A stretch of DNA of 64,000 nt from Gibbula magus (lineage: Eukaryota; Mollusca; Gastropoda; Trochida; Trochidae): positions 79,931,436 through 79,995,435 of the forward strand of contig OW388291.1 in the NCBI GenBank assembly GCA_936450465.1, in the 5' to 3' direction. Positions 45,936 through 57,279 of the stretch are shown here, piece after piece. A model generated the notes under the pieces. The model saw only the letters and a program-made list of their open reading frames with translations, was not told where the DNA came from and did no database searches. How positions within the stretch are numbered: the first letter of the stretch is position 1; the number at the start of each line of letters is the position of its first letter. The translations under genes and the position numbers were made by a program.

Positions 45936-48924
45936 ATCTAAGGTAATTTATCACTTGGTACATTGTACCATTGTTAGATGGACAGTTATGCAGATTTTAA
46001 AGGAAGGCTCATACATTGTAATTTAAAGGCAAAACATATGCATAGTATTGTTTTAAAAACACAGCAATGTTAATGAGTTAAACACTTGTATCACATTCAG
46101 GCCCCACCCAACCCTCAAGTAACTAACTGAAAGTGAATAAACTAATTTGATCCTGGAGTAAAAACAATGGATGCATTTGTATAGTGACAACATCACCTTC
46201 ATGATTATCTACAACAATTTATCATAGCCACAAAGTGATGAAACACTTTAAATTTTGGTAGTATGCTAATGAAAATTACAAATCTTAGACTAAATCTGTC
46301 AAAGATCATATACCCAAAATTTGAGCTTTCTACCATTATTGGTTCTTGGGAAGAAAACACTTAAAAATTTTGGGGTGGACACTGACATGCCCGTATTTGA
46401 TGGGGTACCAAATTAACAAACTAAAAACTTCGTAAAACAAAGATGTTATCCTGAAAATGTCAGCTTTCTATGTCAACTGGTTTCGGAGAAGAAGTCGTTA
46501 AAAGGTTTGGCTAATAATGCCTGCGACACCCATATTTGACGGAATCGAGGTCCAAATGGTGCCCTAGGTGCAAGTTAGCTAAGCACAAAATTTCAACTTT
46601 GGGGGTGCAGCAGGTCTTCTGGAGAAGTTGAAAATGTGAAAAGTTTACAGACGATGAAAGAAATGAAAAAAAGGTTTGAGGGGTGTCAGGCCCATATTTA
46701 AGGAAAGGGGGTTAGGACCAAATATAAAACAAATTCTGTCACCATATATAACAGAGACGTCATTCTGAAAATTTTAGTATCCTATGCTTAATGATGTTTG
46801 GAGAAGAAATCATGTTTGGAGAAGAAATCGTTTACAGGTTTAAGGATGGGTGAGTACCAACTTTGATCCGGAAGGTGGAAGGAACCTCCCCTGATCTTTG
46901 GAGATACAGCAGTTTCAAAGCAGAAAGTGATCAGATGCTGGATGATGCTGTATTCTATAAGCCCATCTGGCTGTATACCGGTAGTCCTAATGAGCTAAAT
47001 ATGCTAGGATATAGGATGACCATACAATACTGGTACAAGTATACATGTATATGGATAAGACATTGGTGGTCTCACGTTTGGACTGCAAAATTGGAAAATT
47101 TGGTAAAGACTCAACTTAATTAACCAATATTCACAATGAAGGCAATGCAACAATTTATTTAATAAATGAACAAATTCGTAATGAATATAAAATATTAATA
47201 CAATATCACAGCTTAACAGTCCGGGTAAAATAGAACTTCATTATACTATCTACATATACAGTGTAAGAAGTACCATATCTATTCCACAGAACATAACTCG
47301 GTAACTTTGCTCCCGGCTGATGACACTTTCAGACAGCTTCTTCTCATGCTTATTTCATAAAGTGACTATCGTGTATAGACAATAAATGATACCATCAGTC
47401 TTGCGATAAGTAAAATATGATAAGCCATTGTATATGTTATCAGGAGTGGTGTTAATATAAGCTACACAGCTTGTTCACCAATCCCAATTCATTTCATGAA
47501 TAAAAATATGTTTAAACCATATGATATCAGTGATTTTGAGCTATTTTGATAGGAGGTGACCAGTTTAGTTTATTACCAATTCTTTTGAAGAAAAAAATAA
47601 TAAATGAGACAGATTGAGTTATATTTAAAAGAGTAACTTTCTTTGAATAAGTTGATATACTCATCAGTCTTCAATGGGTTTTGTGGTTCATATTTTAATA
47701 AAACAGAATGAAACAAGATAAGTATATGAAAGTATCAATGTGAACATAAAGACCTTGGCAATTTTCTGAATGTTTGTTAGGAAGTTCCATCAAAAGGCTA
47801 GTTGTAGAAAAAAGGTAATGCTGTAGACCATCATGAACACTGTAATAATGATAATAGGGAGAATAACTTCTGCGCGACAATAAAAGAAGAACTATGAATG
47901 ATAAATTACAATTTTGATGGTGACCCTTTTCAGTTTGTAGACATCATAACCAGTAAATATTAAAATAAAAATAGATACCAAAATAATAGAGCCTACAACT
48001 TTAATATTTGATTTTTGTCTACATATTATTTACAATCACATCAATTAATACACATCATTAAGAATCTGGATCACAACAACAACTGAGTCAATCTTGGTTT
48101 GCTGTTGATGATATAAAGTTCGGTGATCAGTTTAGAAGGCACCGTACTATCTTCTTCACATAAACGAACCACTCTGTTCACAAGTTAACTTTGATAAAGT
48201 TTCCATGTTCAAACAAATAGATGTGACAAATTGGCTTTGTAGTCACGTAACTATGGAAGAATGTTGACCCAGCAAGTTATTGAAATTACCTACGTAACAG
48301 TAAGATGTTATGTATAATTACAAAGCATTTCAAGGAACAAACAGATTGAAAATATACAGCAGTTGATAAACTCGCATCTGAGAAATCCTCTGTAAACTTT
48401 AGATCAATTCGAACTGCTAAACAGTCATGATTATAAAAATTCCCTTGATTTATATAATGGCATTACCTGTATATACAAGGAAATAAAGTACTGCATCTTT
48501 GTGTAAGTTTCTTCCAAGTTTTTACTACCATTATTTTGGGAGATGTAGGACACTTTGCGTTCACTTTTATTACAAAAAACGTGACATTTCAGGGTTGGTG
48601 TTTTCACTGTAATCATTACTTGATCGTCACAATCATTACAAGAAAAAAGTTTTGGTCTAATAGAAATAATCCTTTTTTATTAATAACTCAGTGAAAGAAA
48701 GAGTGAACACTTTTCATATCCGTGTTTATTATCAGGGTATGTATTTTGCAATTTAATATCCTGATTGTGTGAGTAATGTAACCAGCCAATGAAATGACTT
48801 AATATCAAGCGAAATTGGCAGTCCCTGGATAAGAACATTTAAATCAATTTCATTGGTGAAAATATACCTGGTAAATATCGATGGGTAACCAGCCGGTAAG
48901 GGCTATGAGTATAACCCGTCCTAC

Positions 48925-48992
48925 ACAATCCGGGTATTAAGTATCCTTAGGGATTAAATACCCTGATGGTGCAGGATGGGTAAATACATAAA
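48925..48992. repeat. Foldback with ACCCGTCCTACAC ends
   Basis: ACCCGTCCTACAC and GGGTATTAAGTATCC on the left mirror GGATTAAATACCC and GTGCAGGATGGGT on the right. Confidence 0.7.
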
Positions 48993-49098
48993 AGTCTCCA
49001 CCAAGTTGTTATTTAATACCTATATTCATAATAGAGTCACCTCTTAATATCACCTGAATATCTCCTCCCTTTACAACACAGAACTATTTTTACCCAGT

Positions 49099-50602
49099 CT
49101 ACACATCCTCTCCCTGACTTGGTTTCTGCTCGGGCAGCTCCTCCTCCTCCGTGAGACCCAGGTACATAGTAACCAGCGCTAGCCAGGTGAGGAGGTGCAG
49201 CACCGCCCCTGTGATGTTTAGCACCGCCACCACCAACGACATCTGCACACGTTTCCTCAGTGCCAGGATGTGCAACACGAAGCTTGTGGTACCCCAGAGA
49301 AGGTTGATACCGGCCAACAGGAACACACCTTATGGGATTGAACACAAAAGTGTTATTACATAATTGAATCAAGTTCTTTTCATTTCTCATCATTTTCAAA
49401 AACAATTATGGTAATCATTTTAGCAGGTTTTCTGGTCTTTTTATGAACTTAATGCAGTACATGACTGGAGACAGGGGAATCGAAGGGATGAATGCATTGT
49501 TCATGTTCATTGACTGATATCATAGCAAGAGGGAAGCTTGGTAACTCAGAAAGTAGTTCCATCAACTTTCTCAAGGTCTTGAACAGGTTTACATGTATTA
49601 ACCATTTCAAATCATACGAACCATGACATTTTATTCAACATTCAGAAATTTGTAAAACTTCAAAATGCGAAAGTATACTTTGTCACTTGCTTCATAAGAG
49701 CTCATACACACGGAGATGAGTGGACATACCCTGAGCTGCTAGCTGCGATACCTCCAGGGTGCCCTCGGCCTGCATCCCACACGCAACAGCACTTGCCAGG
49801 TACGAGTTCCTACACCACGACAGGTAACCTGGACGCACAGAATATGGAGACAAATGAAATTTATACATACAGGACCTTCATTTGATATTCTGAATCTGGA
49901 GAAGCTCTCTATTGCTTAATGTGTTGAGCCAGTTTTACACCCAAATGAGATTAAGGAATACTTCTTTATCAATATCGATTACTTTTTTAACATCTACTGA
50001 TATAAATTATTGTCATCTACTTACCATTTTCATTTGCCAAGCGTATAGCCTAAAAAGAAAATTTAAGAAATTTATAAACAAGTAACATAAAACTATGAAT
50101 CAATGAATAATAAAATTGCAGCTGTGGATGTTAGTAAACTTTATGAAATGATTCACCGATACTAAGCTATATATATATGCTTTTGAGGATCAAAAGAGAA
50201 AGCATATTAAATAACAAGATTTATGATCATTTAGTAACATTTACACAGTGGATATAAGGAATTACACACCCAGGCTGAGTCTGGTGCCCCTTTTGTACTT
50301 GGGGACTGCGATGTTTTCACCAACTCAACTGATTCAGCTTCAGATTGATACTGTCCGCTACCAACACCTATGTTACTCCTTGTTCCATTGAAAGCAGAAA
50401 CTGATAACCCTCTGCACTGAACAAATTGTCCGAGAGTTCTGCAAGTGCCCTGACCTCCTTGGAAACTAGTCAAAACAACATCCCTGTTTGTGCTTTGGAG
50501 TAATGATGATTTGTAGTGAACTGTTCTGTGTTGTTCTTTATTCCTAAGAAGCTGTCTAACGTTGAAGGTTTGTTTTGTCAACCGCAGTAGCTGTCTCATC
50601 AT
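49099..50602 (-). CDS. TMEM160: TMEM160, mitochondrial transmembrane protein, 4 exons, 228 aa
   Basis: Exons on the minus strand: 50602-50270, 50049-50025 (only 25 nt), 49828-49730, 49328-49099; all have consensus sites and matching phases. Residues 1-111 are basic and Ser/Thr/Gln-rich with few acidic residues, which fits a mitochondrial presequence plus linker. Conservation with the vertebrate family begins at residue 112: ANENGYLSWCRNSYLASAVA aligns with the family's (H)ET-x-FLSW-x-RN-x-LLAS block. Hydrophobic segments lie at about 128-138, 153-176 (GVFLLAGINLLWGTTSFVL) and 182-211, ending at MYLG, with an acidic tail (EEEELPEQ). The molecular role is not established; the vertebrate protein is mitochondrial. 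The first of two adjacent ATGs was taken as the start. Overlapping frames on both strands are by-products. Confidence 0.9.
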
Positions 50603-51502
50603 TTCTGCAGAAATAAATATCAGTTATGTTAGGTTGATATTGATTCATGCCTTTATGGTATCAATAACATCTTATCATTATTGCTCAAAATTCAAAGTTT
50701 TGATTGCTATCAGGATACCACTAATGCACTATTTTGTCAAATATTTCAATAACAAACTTCAGATAAAATCAATTAAATAGAATAACCTTACATTTTTACA
50801 TATATTTACTGTGTGACAGTCAAGTACCCTTCCCCGGGGTTAGATGCTAAAGAATCAAGCCAGGATGAGTTTCTGTCATATTTTTGTCTTGTCTACTCAA
50901 AATCAAATGACATTGACAACGTTATTGAGTGAGCGTGTTCTTATTTTATATCAGGGTCAACTTTCAAATACATCTTGAATGAAATTCAAAGATATTAAAT
51001 CTTGCTACTATTATTAATTGGACGAAAACTTATTTAGATCTACCATTTTATGAAAACTCACGTAAAAGTTGGCCAGCAATGTGACAGCAATCAGAGTTAC
51101 GTGTCCATAATATAATCTAAGGTCAAGGACGTTTTACACTAGTTATGTGATGTAGTTGCGTCTGCGCAAGTAATTGAGCAAGCTCACCGTAAAGACTTTG
51201 CTTCACAATTTTAAATAGTCTACTCGCAGTGTTGCTAGGGTTCCCTCTGTGTGCACCAATTTGTCTTACCTTATCTGTAATCATAGCCGTTTTTATTCGA
51301 ATCTGAAAACGGAAATCTACACTTTTTTGTCTCCTCAGTTTATTTGACGATCTTTGGATTTTTATGTTTTATTGTGATCTGCTCACCACATGAGCGATTG
51401 TCAGTTAATTAAGGTAAAGTGACAAGCTCATCAAACAATTATTCAGAAATGCTAAACCTTATAACAGACCGAGATTCATGGAAGAAAACAATCACAATCG
51501 CT
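50603..51502. other. Spacer between TMEM160 and the 7-kb element
   Basis: Presumably holds the TMEM160 promoter. I see no motif that I can support and no coding signal. Confidence 0.4.
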
Positions 51503-51535
<33 letters not shown>

Positions 51536-51625
51536 GTGGAATTTTTCCGCCATTTTGTTTTTCAAATAGCCTTGACATGACCTTTAAGTGACCTTTAATT
51601 AAGGTAGAAGGTGACCTTTAGGTCA
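51503..51625 (+). repeat. Left terminal inverted repeat with G31 run and subterminal sites
   Basis: G31 at 51503-51533, then TTGTGGAATTTTTCCGCCAT. The match with the right end is near-continuous to about 51590 and resumes at the GGTGACCTTTAGGTCACC palindrome (51611-51627). Confidence 0.93.
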
Positions 51626-51732
51626 CCTGTACCCTCGCACATGATATGTAGGTGACCTTTGATTAATGGGGTTCAAGTGACCTTTAGGTCACCTGTACCT
51701 TCACACATGATATGAAGGTGACCTTTAGGTCA
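51578..51732. promoter_or_regulatory. Cluster of nuclear-receptor-type half-sites, left end
   Basis: Everted repeats TGACCT-NN-AGGTCA occur at 51612-51625, 51678-51691 and 51719-51732. A direct repeat TGACCT-N5-TGACCT (DR5 spacing) is at 51578-51594. One more everted copy is in the right end at 58473-58486. The same palindromes could instead be binding sites for an element-encoded protein. Confidence 0.55.
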
Positions 51733-53045
51733 CCTGTACCCTCTCATGTGACTTGAGGTAACTTTGATTTGACAGGTGTGATCAATAACTTGAATGAAAA
51801 TATCTTACAAGTTTTAACTATTTTGATTAAGAGCTTACTTAATGTTTTGAAAAATGAAAATGAGTTGGATTAAGGTTTTTAATTTCTATCCATACTAATT
51901 CATAATTCATACAACAACATTTTACAGAAGTGTTTAAAATTGCCTGAAGATAAATTAACCGAGATGTCATTGACCAGTGGTCAGTAAGTGTAGAAATGCC
52001 GACGGAAGTGAACAGGATATAACATCTCAAGTACTCCTTCAGTTTGACCAGTCCCTATACTATACAGGAAGTTCTCAACTGGACATACAGTGATATCCAT
52101 AATCGTTGTGTGTTTAAGTTACTGAATGAAACAAACAATGTCTGGTTAGGGTAATTTCAATGGAGTAACTATAAAACTTGTTAAACTTCTGTTAATCTGT
52201 CAATTGTCTTATTCTTATTGAATAAACCATTTTAGCATGAGTTTTCTTTACGGGCATACATATCAACATTGATTCAATATTCAATCTGAAATAAAAGACT
52301 AACACTCAGTCTGCGCTATTCTAGAATAGAGATTGTAGACTGGCTACATATTGGGGAAGCCATACTGACCACATTATGACAATAAAACAATAAAAGCAAC
52401 ATGTTTTTAAAGTCTGGAATAATGTAATGTTTTACTCCTATGTTAGTGACAAGAATGAAGGATAAAATATACCCTATGACAAATCCATGTGTAGCTCTAT
52501 TTGTAGATTTTCTAGCTTTATTCATTCAAAAGGAGTTTTGGGGGAGAAAAGGACACAAAGCTTGATACGATAATATCAAAGTGAAGGACAATAATCAAGT
52601 CTATCATTTGCCATTTAGCTGCTTACAAACCCATGGGGAGGGCAACACTGACACACTGAAACCTCAGTAGCCATTTCCTTAATAACATAATGCGTTCTTA
52701 TGCGCCCAGATAAGAATGTGGCACAAGATTCATATAAATGAGCATACTTATAATACCTTAGACTTTGCACAAGTTTGCTTAAACATCTGAATACCATTTT
52801 CTGAAAATGTCATTTACAAGTGATTAGCGATATGGTTTTTTCATACATTTTAGTTTGTTATCATATATCTTGCTCTAGATTTGCTCTAACATTTCTAGAA
52901 AAATGTCACTTTATGGGGTGGGTACGCAATATTGTTATGGATTTGTTATGAGAGTAAGGTCTAAATATTTCTGATAATACAATCATTTTACATTAGACAT
53001 CTATCATGTTTTCATTAAGATGAGAAACAAGATGAGATCAACATA
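51733..53045. other. Non-coding left part of the 7-kb element
   Basis: Minus-strand open frames at 51839-52030, 52316-52525 and 52615-52797 are short and show no recognisable domain. I see nothing else in it. Confidence 0.4.
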
Positions 53046-53500
53046 TAAACCTAAAGTAGGCACATATGTCCTGTCTGTGGTAAATTGTTCAGACAGGTGA
53101 CCTTTTGGCCCATCACAAACATTTTCAACTAATGTACTTAAGTAGGAACATCCTGTTTTTTGGTAAAAATATGACAGACAGGCAGCTGGACTTTTGACCT
53201 GTCACAAAAATGACAAAAATAGAATTACCTAAAAGTGGGCACATCCTGTTTGTGGTAAATTGTTTATAAAGGTGGCCTTTCGGGCCATCACAAACATTAT
53301 TAACTAATATCCTTAAGTAGGAATATCCTGTTTTTTTTGGTAAACATATGACAGATGGGCAGCTGGACTTTTGACCTGTCACATAAATAGATAACCTAAA
53401 AGTGGGCACATCCTGTTTGTGGTAAAACTCTGACAGGCAGGTTACCATTTCACCTGTCATCAACAGATGTCCTTAAGTAGACACATCCTGTATCACAGAA
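53046..53500. repeat. Tandem repeat, about 175-bp unit, nearly 3 copies
   Basis: The unit includes CCTAAAAGTGGGCACATCCT, TGTGGTAAATTGTT, CATCACAAACAT and CAGCTGGACTTTTGACCTGT. Copies start near 53049, 53229 and 53394. The open frame across it is a product of the repeat. Confidence 0.8.
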
Positions 53501-54661
53501 AAATTTAGTCAGCTGACCTTTAGACCCTATCAAAAACACCTATAAAAGCCCATGCTTTCCCACAATGTTCATTTGTAAATCGTGGATTTTTTAATAATGT
53601 TGTATTAATTACCAGACTCTACATATTTTATATATTATGTTAAATAATTTGTTTCCATATATTTTATAATACACTGTGGTGTACAATATTTAGTATCAAA
53701 TATAATATTTATTTAATGTGTACATCACAAGTTGAAGCTGCCAGCTTCTTAATGAAACTTCATCTTACAATTAAAATGTGTGAGAATGACCGGCCATCAT
53801 CAATGACTTATTTGTTGAGGAGATAATGAGGCAGCCGAGTGGTCACTAAAAGAGGTGTTCATCCTATTCAAACCAACAGTATAGTGGTCAAGTAGTTAAT
53901 GAGAGCCAATTAGTAACCGGGCCATAAGCCTGTGTATGGGTGAACTGCTTGAGTAACAACTACTCAAGTACTTCACACTTGAGTGATTCTCACTGGGGGC
54001 AGTCAAGATATTTCACTGTTGATGGGGGTTCTATTACATCTAGCGGACCCTTTAAGGGATATGAGAGAGAGAGATGATGTATTATCTCTGAAAGAGTTTT
54101 CAAGTATTGAAAGTTTGTTAGTAAGGATTGTTTTGATTTGTTTGGCAAGTTAACATAGTTACATGCTGGGACAGTTGGTGAATGTTTAACAGGGTAAATT
54201 GGAATAAATTGGAATAAATTGAAAGTATTGTTTCAAGACAATGTGTATATGTTATTGTAGTATTATTTTATGAAATATTGATAAATCGCATACAAACAGA
54301 GTGTATGTAAGAGTTAACACATTCATGTATTTTAAAAATTGTCTCAATTGTACAATAACTAAGTAACCATCTGTTCAGTGAGTGTGTGAATGTATCACTT
54401 ATAACAGGGTTGGCTACTTTTACTACAGGAAGAAAAACCCCATCATCCAAGTGTTTGATAAACTGAAGTATTTCATGCAAACTTTGCAGTGTGTAGAACA
54501 GTTGTTTAAACCAAGACCATTTCAAAACGTTTATGTCATGAGTATCATAAGAAAATAACAAATAATAAACTAGAATACAACATCAAACATTTTTTATTAG
54601 CCCCGTTTCAATGAGAAGATTTTAGGATAAGGAGCACTCCTGTAAATCTGCTTTACAACGT
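53501..54661. other. 3'-flanking region of the ATPase gene
   Basis: On the minus strand an AATAAA polyadenylation signal (plus-strand TTTATT, 54593-54598) lies about 64 nt after the ATPase stop codon. The 97-residue open frame at 54268-54561 (-) has no recognisable features but could be a small gene of the element. Confidence 0.45.
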
Positions 54662-56344
54662 CTATTGGCTTTCATCTTCATCCTCCGATACCTCACTCTC
54701 GTCATCAGATAGCGTTTCGTCGTCATCATCAATTAAATCTTCTATCCAAGATTTATATTTGTACAATTTAGAAAACACAGTGTGATATATATCATTGGTG
54801 TCTTCTACTTGATTCAAAAGTCCTTGTGTCTTTGGTCCCCATTGCAAATAGTGCAGATACATAATAAAGTGTGCATACATTTCTTTAAAAGCTCTCCATG
54901 TTAACTTCTTCAGTTTATCATCTATCATTTCTTCAGTGAGACCTCTTTTCAAATAAAGTTGTCTTTTCTCTTCCAAAAAGTCTTTATTTTCCTCACGTAC
55001 ATTTTTATACATTTGTCTTATTCCTTGCTCCTCAAGATCACCTGCTTTCTGTGGTTTATCAGCATGGTTTGTAACACTATCATCATCGTCGTCGTCATCA
55101 GTAGCATTTTCCATTTCAGGACATTGTTTATCATGGAGATGTCTCTGCAAGTTATGACTATTACTGAACATTTGCCCACAATAAACACAATCTTCCATTT
55201 GACGTGGTTTTTTCACAGTAATGAAATCCTCTTCCAATTTTCTTTTCATTCTCCCATCAGGTAATCCAGGAGGACTCTGTCTAGAGTCTCCACTCTCTGG
55301 ACACCAATTTTTTCTATGTTTTTGCAGATCAGAATGGTCCTGAAATACTATTCCACAATCATCACAGGAAGGCATGTTTGAGAGGTAATTTTCACAAGTC
55401 AGCACTCTATGGAGATTTCGCTCCAAATGAATGTTCTGTGGTGTGTGTTCTCTTTTAATACTAAATACATTAGGACAGAGCCGATCAGAGTTGGGAGTAA
55501 ATGGTTTAAGGTCGACAAGTAAATACCCATACGGTTTTTGAGTAGCCAACTGAAATGTTTGCATAAAATGTTGAGATCGGGTTGGATACATTTGCCTTGC
55601 TAAAGTCATGATAGGTTGTTGATCCACTGGATTGTTAAAAAGGATGAAATAGAGACAATTTCTCCGTTGTGTTGGGTCCCTATTATAGAAAAGGTTTTGA
55701 TTGATGGCGATGACAGAGAGGTTGCGATGATGGGAACCTTCTGTAAATAGATCTGTTATGCGTGGGTCCTTACTCGCTGAACTCATTAGATCATCAAGAA
55801 CGAGGACATTCACCATAGTAGGATCAAGAAAATCATCCTTTTCAAGGCCAGAAGGAATACCTTGGAAGAACTCAACATTTGGATAAACGTCTGTAAGAAT
55901 TGTGTTGTACAAAGGCTGCCATCTCTTGTATAACCAGATAATTCGTTCTGGATATGGTTTAATCTTCATCCTCTCTAGAAACTGCTTCACTAATAAACTT
56001 TTACCACTCGAAGTGGGCCCAGAAACTACCATTGTAAAGGGATGTAATAGCCTGAATTCTTCAGTCGAATGATGAGTAGCATCATGAGGAGGAGGAGGGC
56101 CATGAGGAGTAGGAGGAGGGCCATGAGGAGGAGGAGGAGGGCCATGAGGAGGAGGAGGAGGGCCATGAGGAGGGCCATGAGGGGACGGCGTCGGTAATGG
56201 TTGCTGCCTGTGGTTGTCTGTCGTTGGCTGTGTATTTGTCTGTGACTGTGAATTTTCAAAAGCAGGTTTGTGTTTAGATCTCCTGTGTCTCAACATATTG
56301 TCAGTTCTGGAAAAAACTTCCCCACACACTGGACACATCACCAT
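54662..56344 (-). CDS. A32/FtsK-HerA-like packaging ATPase fused to three zinc fingers, 560 aa
   Basis: Likely drives ATP-dependent genome packaging, as A32-type ATPases do in Polintons and large DNA viruses. N-terminal C2H2 finger: C4, C7, H20, H25. A (PPHGPP)-type repeat covers residues 53-87. The ATPase starts at HPFTMVVSGPTSSGKS (Walker A 109-116), has Walker B VLVLDDL (180-186), GSHHRNLSVIAINQNLF with a polar sensor at 215-217, and a C-terminal YGYLLVDLKPFTP block. Two further fingers of C2HC form follow: C327, C330, H343, C348 and C386, C389, H402, C408. Between them lies a bipartite basic stretch (MKRKLEED...VKKPR), a probable nuclear localisation signal. The tail is strongly acidic. 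The start ATG at 56344 lies about 35 bp downstream of a TATA box, and 56 bp separate it from the upstream gene. Proteins with this ATPase core are scattered in invertebrate genomes. The frame is intact. Confidence 0.85.
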   Translation of the reverse strand: MVMCPVCGEVFSRTDNMLRHRRSKHKPAFENSQSQTNTQPTTDNHRQQPLPTPSPHGPPHGPPPPPHGPPPPPHGPPPTPHGPPPPHDATHHSTEEFRLLHPFTMVVSGPTSSGKSLLVKQFLERMKIKPYPERIIWLYKRWQPLYNTILTDVYPNVEFFQGIPSGLEKDDFLDPTMVNVLVLDDLMSSASKDPRITDLFTEGSHHRNLSVIAINQNLFYNRDPTQRRNCLYFILFNNPVDQQPIMTLARQMYPTRSQHFMQTFQLATQKPYGYLLVDLKPFTPNSDRLCPNVFSIKREHTPQNIHLERNLHRVLTCENYLSNMPSCDDCGIVFQDHSDLQKHRKNWCPESGDSRQSPPGLPDGRMKRKLEEDFITVKKPRQMEDCVYCGQMFSNSHNLQRHLHDKQCPEMENATDDDDDDDSVTNHADKPQKAGDLEEQGIRQMYKNVREENKDFLEEKRQLYLKRGLTEEMIDDKLKKLTWRAFKEMYAHFIMYLHYLQWGPKTQGLLNQVEDTNDIYHTVFSKLYKYKSWIEDLIDDDDETLSDDESEVSEDEDESQ

Positions 56345-56375
56345 GTTGACAGTTCAATGGTTTATTTCAAACTAA

Positions 56376-56384
56376 CTTTATAAT
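56376..56384 (-). promoter_or_regulatory. TATA box of the ATPase gene
   Basis: ATTATAAAG on the minus strand, in the 56-bp gap after the small basic protein gene and about 35 bp before the ATPase ATG. Confidence 0.5.
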
Positions 56385-56400
56385 TTGGTGTTGTTGGTAG

Positions 56401-56772
56401 TTAAAAGATTGTTTTCATTCGTTTTCTTGGACCTCCTCTCACTTTGATTTCCTTTGACTGTTTTAAATTTGCCTGTACTCTTTTTTCCTGAGCTTTGGCT
56501 TGCTCCACGACGTGTTGTGTAGGGGAGATAAAGTTGAGTTTGGGTTGTTCAGAATAAGGCATGTTCCTTGCCTGTTCTTTTCGTTTCCTTTCTTCCAAAA
56601 TTTTAGGCCACTCGGGATCGTACAGCTCCAATGTTCTGTCCACAGACATTATACCCTGCTGTTCCCCACCTCTCATGACAAAATTATATGGTTTCAGTTT
56701 ACCCTGGACTTGTAACATATAATAACGAGTCCATTTCTCAGTGTCTGGGACAAATAGTTTGTATTGACTCAT
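56401..56772 (-). CDS. Small basic protein of unknown function, 123 aa
   Basis: The start is the ATG at 56772 (context CACCATGA); the frame stays open further upstream to 56805 but without an ATG. A TATA-like box sits about 60 bp upstream. The N-terminus (MSQYKLFVPDTEKWTRYYML) looks folded. The middle is rich in Lys, Arg, Glu and Gln and probably helical. A GG pair occurs in NFVMRGGEQQG, and the C-terminus is RGGPRKRMKTIF. Position and charge would suit a DNA-binding or minor structural protein of the element; this is inference. I do not recognise a family. Confidence 0.65.
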   Translation of the reverse strand: MSQYKLFVPDTEKWTRYYMLQVQGKLKPYNFVMRGGEQQGIMSVDRTLELYDPEWPKILEERKRKEQARNMPYSEQPKLNFISPTQHVVEQAKAQEKRVQANLKQSKEIKVRGGPRKRMKTIF

Positions 56773-56829
56773 GGTGATGCGTTCAGTTTGAATATTCTGA
56801 AGCAAATGAGGTTAGTCACTATCTCGACC

Positions 56830-56838
56830 TATTATATA
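56830..56838 (-). promoter_or_regulatory. TATA box of the small basic protein gene
   Basis: TTATATAATA on the minus strand, 58-66 bp upstream of the ATG at 56772. Confidence 0.5.
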
Positions 56839-57002
56839 AGTTCTGTCAACCTATATTGAATTCAGTTCCCATATCAGTCTGATAAAATACCAAGTATACG
56901 ATCTTGTGTTTTTCAAAGGTCTGTCAAAGCTTTCACCACTTCTTGACCTTTGGTAGACTGCAGTGGACAGACCCAAAAGATAACGTGAAATTAAATCGAA
57001 TC

Positions 57003-57212
57003 TTAACCTTCAGCTTTCACAGCTTCGAATAACTTTTTTGGTCCGGCATAACTGATGTTAAGGATCATAATAAATATCATGTAATGTAAGGTGTCATGAT
57101 GGGTAAATGGGCCTATCCTATTGATTTTCACTGTATTTATATATCTACAAAAAGAAGACCAACACAAGAAAAATACATACAATATGTTTATAACAAAATC
57201 ATGGTATACCAA
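57003..57212 (-). other. Short hydrophobic open frame after the BIR relic
   Basis: A 69-residue frame with a hydrophobic stretch (NILYVFFLCWSSFC). It starts right after the stop of the preceding frame. It may be leftover coding sequence of the broken IAP-like gene or chance. Confidence 0.2.
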
Positions 57213-57279
57213 TCATACTGTTGAACCAAGGTAACATGTTTTGCCAGGATTGTCTCTCTTTTGGTTTGGTTGTCCTACC

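Larger units (their letters stand above)
42780..49098. other. Gene-poor 6.3 kb rich in repeats
   Basis: I find no gene. Contents: a single Tc1-like end at about 43229-43251 (CACTACCGGGCAAAAGAAAC); a dispersed repeat at 44425-44580; three foldbacks at 45030-45935; a tRNA-like relic at 45487-45560; a degenerate tandem array around 46360-46850 with GGAGAAGAA-type units; and a foldback at about 48925-48992. The open frames at 45192-45482 and 46863-47123 fall in repeats or look random. Confidence 0.6.

Noticed and set aside
46863..47123. 86-residue plus-strand open frame
   Set aside because: No domain, no splice context, and next to a degenerate repeat array.
49037..49405. 122-residue minus-strand open frame rich in Gly/Ala
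   Set aside because: Out-of-frame shadow of TMEM160 exon 4, which has clear family similarity and matching splice phases.
53125..53463. 112-residue frame in the left half of the 7-kb element as a gene
   Set aside because: It only translates the 175-bp tandem repeat.
54959..55264. 101-residue plus-strand open frame
   Set aside because: Lies opposite the ATPase coding sequence; its hydrophobic look comes from the complement of acidic and basic codons.
56026..56259. Leucine-rich open frame in the ATPase gene
   Set aside because: Alternative frame of the PPHGPP-coding repeat; no independent support.
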